This document shows, piece by piece, positions 49,265-59,337 of a stretch of DNA of 64,000 bases. The translations under genes and the position numbers were made by a program. Each line of letters opens with the position of its first letter. Position 1 is the first letter of the stretch. Below the pieces are notes generated by a model. The model worked only from the letters and a program-made list of their open reading frames with translations. It was not told the origin of the DNA and ran no database searches. Source of the stretch: Phalacrocorax aristotelis. Its lineage: Eukaryota > Chordata > Aves > Suliformes > Phalacrocoracidae. The stretch lies in contig NC_134276.1 in the NCBI RefSeq assembly GCF_949628215.1, forward strand, positions 102,551,799 to 102,615,798, given 5' to 3'.

Positions 49265-52200
49265 TAGAGCGTCATTTTTATTAAGACTCCGCAGGTGCCT
49301 TGCAGCAGGTATAATTGACATTTATGCTCATAGCACAGTACCTTTCTGCTGAGGAAGTCCTCATGTTGGCAGGAAGCAGGCATGGCACTCTGGCTGTCCC
49401 AGATGTGCGCTGGGCCTGGCATTCCCCTAACACTCAGGGGAGTCCTTCTGGAGGAAAGCACACCTCTGCTTGAATAACAAGGGGAAGCCATTCCTTGAGA
49501 GATGAGTGAATGTGGACAGGTAAGAGGCCTTGTATTTTTTCACTTGGTCTTCATTCAGCAAAAGCACAGCAGCTCCAGGTCAGGGCCGTGGTCAAGTGAT
49601 CTGTGCTGATAGGCCTTGTGAAGTAACATTAAGATTTGCAAACGTATGCCGAAATCCTGCAAATTTTTCAAACACTTAAATTTTACTGTGACTACTGTCA
49701 ATATTTATTGAAGTGTTTTATGGAAGAAATATCTTGCCAAAAATCTAGCAATAAAACTGGGCAATCGTTCCAATTAAAGTCCTTCAGGTTAAAAAAAAGA
49801 CAGAGTATAAATATTCTTTTCTATCTCACCTGACAAAAATGGTGGCAAAACCAGGACAGGCTTGTAGATGACACTTGTGCCTGAAGCACAGGTACAAGAG
49901 GGATGATATTTTACTTGTCTGTAGCAGTAGTTTTCTCTCCAAAGTGTTAGGTACATATAATACTCTCAGTGCAAATTCTGAACATCTTCTCCTAGGATTA
50001 AATTGGCCTTATGTACAAACAAAGATTGAGGAGCCTGACGGAGGAACTGGAGCCTTGGGCACTGAATTCACTTAAGTCTGCCACAGTTTGGTGAAAAATG
50101 TGAAATGGAAGTTCTGTTGCTGTCTTTGTTCTGCTGTTGGACAAATGCCATTGAACACCACGAGAACAGTTTCTGTATCAAACTGCAGTCGCTGTACCCC
50201 TCTGGGGTCCGCAGTGCGAAGACATACCACTCTATCATAGAAAAGTCTGATTTATCTGGTTCCTCCATACACCCCAAGATACAGTAAGGTGTGCTTAGAA
50301 TAGGATGGGTTAAGCTAAAACTAAATTCCTGCTTTCTTCAAAAACAGTTGTCGGACAAAACAGCTTTGCTGACTCCATCAGTGCTGCCATATCTGCAAGT
50401 GTAAACGAAGGGTAATGCAGCTGTTCATCTCCCAAACCGTTGTGCATTTTGACAGTGTGGTTTTCCCCTCTTGCTTCCCTCTTTGCTTGGCTTAAACAAT
50501 GAGTCTGTCTGCTGATGTGCAGAAGAAAAACACAGTGTTCAGATGCCAGAAGTATCTGCTGCCTTTTATCAGCTTTTTTGCACTCCTCCCTTCTTGCCAC
50601 CTGCTAACAATACGTCCAAAAAACCGAACATTTTAGGTGTGGGGATTTCAGAACTATTCAGACCCTGTCCTGTGCAGTTCCTTTGCAGAGGCCTCTTTGC
50701 CCTTGGACAAGACAGCTCCTGGTTCAGGGCACACACACTTGAAGCGAGCTGTAGATGCCATCTTCTGTAGTTCCAGGGACCCGGCTCTCTGTTGTTTGCC
50801 TCCTGTAATAACACCTCGTCTTCTTGTAGAATAGGACTGGTTTTGTCTTTTTTTGTGCGTGTGCATGCAACAGCTGGTTATGCAATCATTTCGGGGAGGG
50901 GGCTTGGCAGGCGGACTCCACGGAAATCACACTCATCAGTCTAAAAAACCACCACTGGTGTTTGTGATATGAGCTCTCGTCCAACAATGCCATGGTGTGG
51001 AGGAGCCTCAAAAATATCCCAAAATGTCAAGTAAATGTCCCTCTCTTTGTGTACACATACATGCAGTCCTCACAACAGGATTTGCTTATGCCAGTCAAAG
51101 AAATAAAGTGTAGGGGGATATATCTTACATGTATTATACTGTCTGTCACATCACCTTCACCGCCTCGTTATTTATTTATTTATGCTAAAGCCAACCTGTA
51201 TGCCATCTCAGGCATGGCAAGTGTTTATATCTCAAGAATCACGCCCACATTTTACATATCGGGAGCTCAGCTCAGCCTGGGGCTGCTTGTGATTCCCATT
51301 ACAGTCCACAGGAGCTGCACATGTCCACCCAGGAGGGAGCGTCCCTCAACCTCTCGGTGCCATGTCTGCTTGCGAGCAGAAAATTAATATTTTATAGCAG
51401 AGAAAAATAACTGGAAGCAGCCCTGCTACACCGTAGTAGCCGGTGCCGTGCGTAATGTATAGCATGCTGCCTAGCAATGTTGCTAAGCAACACAGCACCA
51501 TCCAAGAAAATCCTGCATTAGCTTGTAGTGGCTGGTGGGGTGGGTTAGACGTGACACTTTGCACACAGAGCTATGCGGAGAGAGGTGTGCTTTGCTCAAG
51601 ACTATTACAGCCATCTCCAATTGCTAATACGTCTCCCCTATTATTCTCCTTGCACTGATGAACTACATCACGAAGTACCGTGCGGCACAATAATTTTCCG
51701 CTGAAAAAAATACCTCCCCCCCACCCCCCACGCTTCCTGTTTCTTAACGCTCTTCAAACCTGATTTGGAGAGTAGCGAGTAGTGGAATTTTACAGCTACA
51801 TCCCATGATGCTCTCGCTCTCAATCCCATGGCCTGGCTCATACCTCTAACTAACCGTAAAGTCAGATCACAATGATGTGACTCACTATTATAACTAAAGA
51901 TAGATCTTTGTCAAAAGCAGTCATGAGCCCTGGATGCTAGAGGTTGTTTATTCAGCGTTGTGTTTTGGGGTGGGGTTTTTCTCCTCTCTCTCCTGACTCC
52001 CTAACTTTGGACATTGCGAGGTCTATCCCATGTTAGTGAGCATTTGGGTGAGCAGGCAGGTATGGCACGTGCTTTTGGTGATCTGGAGGGAACCACAGAC
52101 GGGATGCACAGAAGCCTAGCTGCTGGTGTGAGTTCAGCCTCACACAGGTCCCAGGTCAGAGCTTCACAGTGGCATGGGCTGGGGACTCCCAAACACCACA

Positions 52201-54736
52201 TGGTCACAGGGCAGGACGGTCACAGAAAGGAGGGAGAAAATTTTTAGAATTTTTAGGAGGGGTTTCTTCTAAGCCTAAAAACTTTTTTTTTCTTTTTTTT
52301 TTTATATATTTACATACCAGCTGTTTTCAAGTGTGAGCACTCATCCAGAGCATTTAATATCCACACAGAACAAAGCAGCACTGGTGCAGGAGACAAAGAA
52401 AAGCAGCCGAGACATCAACCAAGACAAGAGGGGCTCTTGCCCCAAGAACAGCAGCTCCTGCTAAGGCCACGAAACGGCTCAGCATCAGCTGGTAGCAGAT
52501 AAGTGGCATGACAGGCAAGACCTGCTCTGTTGTTGGCCACCCCCTGTGGCAGTGCTGGGCAACGGGGACACGCGGCTCTGGTAAAGCTCCATGGGTGTAA
52601 CAGCTCTGCAGGGCAGACACACCTGGGACCTGGGAAGATAATGTCCAGAAGGAGAGCAGCTCCTGCTGGTACAAAGCAATCTGAATTCCCCCAGCCTCAG
52701 CCACCCAAGCACAGGGAAAGGAGGATTGACTTTGACTACACCATAAACACAGATATGGAAACTGGCAGGTGATGGCGCTGGAGATAGTTCTTTGGGTGTA
52801 TTGGATCCTTTTCAGCCCTGTATAATTCCACTAGTGTCAAAGGCATGACATCAGGGATAAAACCAACCCATTATTTTTAACCTGGCTGTTTCCTTCTATG
52901 CCCTTCATTCAGGAAAACCCTATGCAAGTGCATGATTTTAGTCATGTGAATATTCTCACTGGAGGCAGTGTGACTGCTCATGTACTTAGAGTTAAACGCA
53001 TGCATATATCCACACGGGACTGGGGCCTAAAACAGCATGGGAGGGAAAGAAGAAAGTAGAGTGGGAATACCTGACCAACAATGTACTGTGAGGGTCTAGG
53101 AAAGGTGTCTCCCCACTTGGATGACAGTAAGATTTCCGGCTACGTTTCCCGTTTCAAGCTTGGCAATTTCTCTAAGACCAACAGCATCTTTAGGAAATCA
53201 TTTTAAGGTATGGCTGCTGTAAAAGCGGGGCAGTGGTGTGGAGAACAAAATACCCAAAATGCTCCTAAAGTATTTCAAAAAATTTTTAACAAGGAAGCTA
53301 GTTATGCAAATGTCCTTTGGGGACTGCAATCTATGTCTGTGACTTTCACAACCTTGCCCTGATTCCGTCTCCTGCACTTGCAGGGAACACCCTAGGGCTC
53401 TTCATAGGAAGCCTCAACATACATGTTTTTCTGCATTGCTTCTGACTTCACATTTCTGCTGTTCCTCAAAAATTTTGACTTCCAAACACCAAGAATTACA
53501 ATCTCTACACAGTGTCATATGTCAGCAATGCTCTACAGAAATCTCCTGAACAGCAACTCTCACATATTTATATCTTGCAGCAATCTAGAAGACAGACCAG
53601 GGAAACATCAACCAAATAAATTCGGTTTCTGTGTTACACCCAGACAATTTTTAAAATTCTTGTTCACAAAAGCTCTGCTCTTACCACTTTACGAAGACCT
53701 TTTTCAAAAGGCCACATGCATATTATAATGTCTGGCTGCAAAATGAAATGTAATGACAAATCTTGACCTATCAGGTTTAAGCCTGCAACATGTGATCTGA
53801 ACAAGGGTGACTTTCACAGATACCGCACCGCAAGACAAGTGATTCAAGGAAGTTCCTGAAATCAGCAGAGTTACTCTGATCTGCAGCAGACTAAATGAGA
53901 TCAGGTTTGCCATAATAAATGAATCCATGAAGAAGGTGCTCACATACACTGCAAAACAGGTGAAAGGCCAAGAGTCAGAGGACTTGCTGAATTAATTTCT
54001 CATTACTATGGGGTAAGAGCTACCACAAATAGTTATGTCTATGACTCCCAGAGTACCCTTTAATTTCTTATGCTCAGCCAAAGGAGGGAAAACACCAGCT
54101 TTATTTTACGGAGTGCCATGCCCACCAAAATTCCCCTTACTTGCATGTGAACTGTTTAAATTTGTAAAGAAAAGAACCAGGTTAGTTTCGTCCCAACTTT
54201 CTGGTTCAGGTTTATGTATTTGCCATTCAAACGAGACAGGCAAATCCATGAAATTCATTTCACAGGACATTGAGCAAATGGAATGTGGAATAATGTTCTT
54301 TAGTTTCTGACATATGATCAAATGCATGTTTGCTACAAGGAAAGAGAAGGAGACACGCAACAGCCTTGAAATGGATAAAAACCTTGCTACAATAACCATA
54401 GTTAATACACGAATAAAGTTATATTATTAGTATTGGCTTCCCCCTTGTGGTAATGAGTAAGCTGTAGCCCCAATATGTAATCAGAATCTGCTGAGGCATC
54501 TGTCTAACACAAAATGCTGCAATATGCACATTGGGCAAGATCCTTGCATCCATACACAAGACAGCTAATTTCCATTCAAGGCAGATAGGGAGATCGACGT
54601 GTGGTGAGCGGATGGCAGGCTGGGGTCTCAGCTCTGCAGAAATACCTCTGACTTGAGTGTTTCAGAGATCGTCCCTGCTATGAGTCAGGCCAGTATCTGG
54701 CCCAAGTTGAAACTGAAGGAAGAGAAGTCTCGCACT

Positions 54737-54752
54737 TGAAAGTGCACTTTCA
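54737..54752. repeat. Perfect 16-bp palindrome
   Basis: tgaaagtgcactttca is its own reverse complement with no loop. It overlaps a second foldback, gcactt-ga-aagtgc. It could bind a dimeric transcription factor; chance is also possible. Confidence 0.8.
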
Positions 54753-55069
54753 GTCTTGGCAGAGAGAGTGGTTCATGTTCTAGACCTGTTCAGCCAATGA
54801 TCTCTGCTGATTCTGCCAGTTTGGTGGGCATTTCTGTGACAGACCTCAAGAATATAGACCAACACCTCTAATTCACTGCGTACGTTGCCATCCTGACTCC
54901 AGAGGTGAGTCTAGGTTAACATCTCATTTTCCACGGCAGTGGTGGAGCAGGCATGATGGTCCTCCTCTTCTTTATTTTCTGCATAGCCACTTGCACATTA
55001 CCGTAATTTAACTGACATTTGTGAAATTACAATTTTTTTTTAACAGCTGCGTGTGTGAGAAGGTATCAT

Positions 55070-55262
55070 TGCTATTTATAAAGTGTGTTTCATCAACAGA
55101 ATTTAAAGCTGTTTATAAAAGATGTTGGTCTCATTCTTGCTTTTTTACAGATGGGGGAACTGAGGCGCAGAATAATTAGGAGCCAATCAGCAGGCCTAAC
55201 GCAATGCTGAAAATAGATCCCAAATCTCCCGAGTCTTAGTGCAATGTGCTAACTGCTCCTGT
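55070..55262 (+). mobile_element. MIR-like SINE relic
   Basis: Landmarks in MIR order: ctatttataaagtgtgtttc, aatttaaagctgtttataaa, then ttttttacagatgggggaac and tgaggcgcagaataattagg, ending with gtgcaatgtgctaactgctc. The 'cagatggggaaactgaggca' core is diagnostic of MIR-type elements. It is an old insertion with no function implied. Confidence 0.65.
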
Positions 55263-55544
55263 ACCTATGTGTGAAATGGTAAAGCTCAGCTATTAGTATT
55301 ACCTACACCAAAGCACATCTATTATTCACATATTTTTCCAAACCAGTCCATTTTACCATTGATATTTCATGGACAACCTCTAAAAGAGTCAAATGTCCAA
55401 CTGAGCCCACATCATCTTTTCTAGTATAAAGCCTTGCAGATCTGTCCTTACTTTACCAACCTATAAAAATCATATCATAGCTCACCCTTAAATTAATTTT
55501 TCAGGCTTTCTGGGGTATCTTAAACGAGTGTTGATTTTTTTTAA

Positions 55545-55567
55545 GTCTACACTTAAAAAGTGTAGAC
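55545..55567. repeat. Perfect 10-bp inverted repeat, 3-nt loop
   Basis: Arms gtctacactt and aagtgtagac enclose aaa. Same class as the foldbacks at 17.6, 33.0 and 37.6 kb. Confidence 0.9.
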
Positions 55568-58284
55568 ATTTTCCCAAGGAAGCTACAAGCACCTAGATGT
55601 GGTTTCCTTCCTCTTTTACAACAGATTACTATGGTAACATGGAAAATAAACCAGAACACCATGAGCACCCCAGAAGTATCACATGCACAATCAAATCATG
55701 ACAACTGATCATTTTATCGTAAAAAAAAAATGCTAGATTGAAACCTCCCTTGGACAGCAGGAAAATGTAGGCGTAGGTGCTTCGTTTTGTAAATATCCCT
55801 ATGAAGAGCTTTCAGCAGAGTGTTCTGATGCTAAGGTCAGTGAGTTCAGTCACCTAACTCGATCAGTATTGCTCCTGCTCCTATTCTGAATTCCCCTAAC
55901 CATTTTTGTGGTTTTACAATCATCCTTTCCAGTTTGGAGAAAAAAAGAAATGTTTTCTGTCCCCTGCCACTGCATGAAAAACTCTTTTCTTAATGGGAAA
56001 ATGAGTCAGGTCTTCCCTAGGCAGCAAGATTTTAGTGGTTGGGTCACCCTGTCTGTAAAGGCTTGGTCTCCAGGGAGTTGGCATGACAGAGCACTTGAAC
56101 TTACCTGCCCAAGCAGAACTGCTTATGGAGCAGAGGTATGGAAAACAACCAAGTGAATTAGATTCAGTGAGTGTACCAACGGTTTCTGCGGAAGATAAAG
56201 GGCAGCCCCTGGGAGAGAGAGAGAGAGAGGGGAAAAAAACCAAACCAAAACAAACAAAAACCTTCCTTCAGCAGCTGCAGGAACAAAAACACAGTAGCAA
56301 CAGGGGGGTGAGTTGGGTCGTAGATTTTCTGTGCCACATTCTCTGAGCTGAACTCAAGCACCATGAGAGGAAAACTCCACTTGTTGTAAATAACAAACTT
56401 TTTACAGAGGACGGGAACTTATTTGCAGCTACACCTTGGCTCCTCTGGGACTCTCCCATGCAGAGTCTGGGAATCCCAGGCTCAGCCAAAGGGAAAAAGC
56501 CAGGTGCAATTACCGACTAGCAGGTGCAGAACAGTATTCAAAACAGACCGAAAGCTCATGTTTCAGGTGAGTTGCAAGGTGAGGAAGAAAAGTATTCAGT
56601 GTTTCAGCATTGCTCAGAAATGTTAGGCCACTAGTATAATTACTAGAGGTTTTTACAAGTGGTGGGGTTTGTTTTTTGTAAAGGAGCTGGCTGTAGTCTG
56701 GTGGAAGGTAAGTTTGGATGTTTTGTGGCACTGACCTGATATGCTCTCATCAACGTGAGGGCCCCAGATGCGTTGTTACAAACCTCATCTCCTTTTTACC
56801 TCTGCATGCTGCAAGCTTTATGTGGAATGATCTAAGACTTGCTACAAGTTTTATGACACCTCACACAGCTGGGCCCTCATTGAAACACATCCCCACCACT
56901 ACCACAGTTGAAGAACAATCACATTCTTTCCAGAGACATAAAAGTCCTGATTACAGTGAACTCTGGCTGTTACGCCTGTGTGAAGTCCATGTGTTTTCAA
57001 TATAAGTACAAGGCTGTGTCTAAATGTATCTAAATTCAGACCAATTCTTTCCAAGATTTCTCAATTAAAATGAAAACAAAATATATTTTGCATTATTTCA
57101 GTTTTTGACTGTCTAACAGGAGAAAAATGTGACATTTATAATATCACCATATTTACTAAGAATGAGTACTTTAAGGTTGCAATGCTACAAGCACCAAAGT
57201 GGCAGACCCACAAGTGAATGTTCTTCCAGATGTTTCTCATGGAAGAGCTTGTAAATGTTGGCCACTGAGTGGCCAGATTGAAACCAGGGACAGAGGTAAA
57301 TGTCAAATGATGAGGGGCTGGCAGCATGGGGAGTTTAATAGCTTTGTAGGAGGAAAAAAAAAAAACAAACCCTAAAAACTCACTTATAATGATGATGAAG
57401 GAAGCCATTATTATAACAGATATCCAAATACAAGAACAGATTTTATCAGGATTTAAATATTCCTTCCAGTATAAGGTATAAAGGTACAAACTGTTTATCA
57501 CCTGTGGGATTTTACTTGTCTAAAATTAACCTGTGAGAGGTGCTCTGATTCTAATTTTTGAAGGCACTATCAGGAATTGACCCAATCTCTGATTCATTAA
57601 AGTACCCTCAGCTCTCAGTGATTTGACTGGCCTCAATAAGCCAGATTTTCTGTGTGTTAAAATGCTACAAGATCACAGAATGTTTCAGAATTACAGTAAT
57701 AAAATTTAGGATATGGGACCTCACTTCAAATAAATTAATCTTCTGCACCATTCCAAAACTTCAGACCATGCATACTATCAGAAAAAAAATTATTTTTGCT
57801 AAAGAAAAAAAAATATTTTTCTGCATTTTAGATATGCTTTTCTTAGCACTGTAGTTATTAAAACTACCTAGAAGCATAGCATTGTGTCATGGACCTGTCA
57901 TGGACTAACTTGTGCCTTTGAATGCCACCACAGCAAATACAGCCAGGGAACTAAATTCTGACATCCAGAATAAAGCCTGTTGGTGATATTGTCTTATTTC
58001 AGGCAGGATGGTAGACCAGATCTTTTATTCAGACTGTATTTCCTGAAGAGCGTTATTCCAATCCTGGTTTTGACGTACCTGAAGCGATCACTTCGCTCTC
58101 CATTTGTAGCAACAGCAACATCTAGTGTTTAAAGCCTGCCCTGCAGACCTCGCGCAGCATGCTCTTCCTTACGGCCATGCTTTCTATTTCAATAGCACCG
58201 CCCAGCTGAGCTACTGGCACCGCACAAAATAATTACTGAAATTTGGTAGCAGCGCCGCGACGCCGGCAAGCGTTTTACCTTCTC

Positions 58285-58425
58285 TTACGGAAAAGATGGA
58301 AGAATGAGGGAGAGAAGAGTTTAACCGTTCAAGCTGGTTCATTAGTAGGCAGGACCCGAGCGAGTTGCTCAAGGTCATGCAGAGAGGCTGGCAAAGTCAG
58401 AGCCGCTCGCCCTGTGCTTTCCCTG
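58285..58425 (+). mobile_element. Possible MIR relic just upstream of the ATP5PO CpG island
   Basis: ggaaaagatggaagaatgag, then gagtttaaccgttcaagctg and gagttgctcaaggtcatgca gagaggctggcaaagtcaga follow the 'cagatgaggaaactgag...ttgcccaaggtcatgcagctagt' order of MIR. Diverged. Confidence 0.45.
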
Positions 58426-59140
58426 GAAGGTTGTGTCTTTGCCCCAGGAGATGTTTGGATCTAGTTTATCCGAGGGCAGGACATAGCTCAATGCGTTTCA
58501 GAGGGAGTTTCACTGTGTTGGAGGGCAGCAGAAATGGCTGTGAGGAAAGCACAGCTGACATCGTCTCTGTTGAAGAACTTGTGCGACGCTTGCTCTCCTG
58601 GCGCATCTGAATGGAGGGATGAGTGGGGGTGTGTGAGTTACAGGGCCCTCCCAGGAACGCGAGAAAGGGTGGTGGGTCACTGCACCCTGTTACAGCCATT
58701 TCAGGGCCCCCAAGCAGCCCCTGTCGCCCAGACCGCTCTGGCCTCTCTGCCTGCAAAGCCACCAACACATGCAGGGCCCGCCGAGAGGCCGGGTGTAACG
58801 CCGCGTGTGCAGGACAGCCACAGGCGGGGTGAGGCACCCAAGGTCAGCCATTGCCCTGGTCACCCTGCTCCCCTCCACACACCCGCACCGCCAGACTCCG
58901 CCCGAGGAAAGCCACCTTCAGCACCACAGTGTAACAAGGGGCAGCGGGGGGAGGGGTGAAGGCGGGCGTCGCACGAGCTCCAGCCCGTGCGGGGCAGGGA
59001 CGCTGCAGGCACGGCACCCAACCCGCATTTCCTTCCCCCGTGTGCCAAGCGCCAGCTTCGCACGGCAGGAGCACCGCTGCGCTGCAGCCCGCACCCCTCG
59101 GGAGGGCGGGTGTGAGGGGAGGCGGGAGCCACCCTGATGA

Positions 59141-59160
59141 ACTACAGCTCCCAGCGGCGG
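59141..59160 (+). promoter_or_regulatory. ZNF143-type (SBS) site, copy 1
   Basis: ACTACAGCTCCCAGCGGCGG closely matches the ACTACAAYTCCCAGMRKGC motif bound by ZNF143 (and associated with THAP11/HCFC1). It lies about 150 bases upstream of the ATP5PO start codon, in the promoter CpG island. Confidence 0.75.
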
Positions 59161-59181
59161 GAAGGCGCGTCGCCCTGGCGA

Positions 59182-59201
59182 ACTACTGTTCCCGGCGCGC
59201 C
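59182..59201 (+). promoter_or_regulatory. ZNF143-type (SBS) site, copy 2
   Basis: ACTACTGTTCCCGGCGCGCC is a more diverged copy of the same motif in the same orientation, 41 bases after copy 1. The preceding bases (ggcgaactac versus tgatgaactac) suggest the pair arose by duplication or convergent retention. Confidence 0.6.
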
Positions 59202-59236
59202 CCGCGGCAGGAAAGGGCGGTGACGGCGGCGGCTGC

Positions 59237-59248
59237 TGCGCCTGCGCC
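59237..59248 (+). promoter_or_regulatory. NRF1-like site
   Basis: tgcgcctgcgcc is a near match to the palindromic NRF1 consensus YGCGCAYGCGCR with a C for A at the centre. NRF1 is a known activator of nuclear genes for respiratory subunits, which fits the downstream gene. Confidence 0.5.
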
Positions 59249-59304
59249 GCGCCTCGCGTCGCCCTAGGGAGCGGGCTCCGCCGTGACCTCCAGCGGCGGC
59301 CGGG

Positions 59305-59315
59305 AAGATGGCGGC
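59305..59315 (+). promoter_or_regulatory. YY1 motif overlapping the start codon
   Basis: aagATGgcggc is a perfect YY1 core (AANATGGCGGC) that includes the ATP5PO initiator ATG. YY1 motifs placed just downstream of the start site and overlapping the first codons are a recurrent feature of housekeeping, including mitochondrial, genes. Confidence 0.65.
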
Positions 59316-59337
59316 GGTTGCGGGCCTTTCCCTCAAG
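59308..59337 (+). CDS. ATP5PO: ATP5PO coding exon 1
   Basis: Encodes residues 1-10, [10 protein letters not shown], the first half of the mitochondrial presequence. It ends in phase 0 with donor aag|gtgaag. The intron that follows is 209 bases. The 5' untranslated part is not delimited by the sequence alone. Confidence 0.93.

Larger units (their letters stand above)
44531..58284. other. Long intergenic stretch
   Basis: No gene recognised across about 13.7 kb. It contains a poly(T) run at 45529-45558, a second near 52290, an A-run near 46635, several small foldbacks, a possible CR1-like 3' fragment at 47.75 kb and a MIR relic at 55.1 kb. Open frames are up to about 131 codons, overlap on both strands and show no domain. 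In human the corresponding position lies in the gap between ATP5PO and MRPS6; no MRPS6 exon is visible here. Confidence 0.45.
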
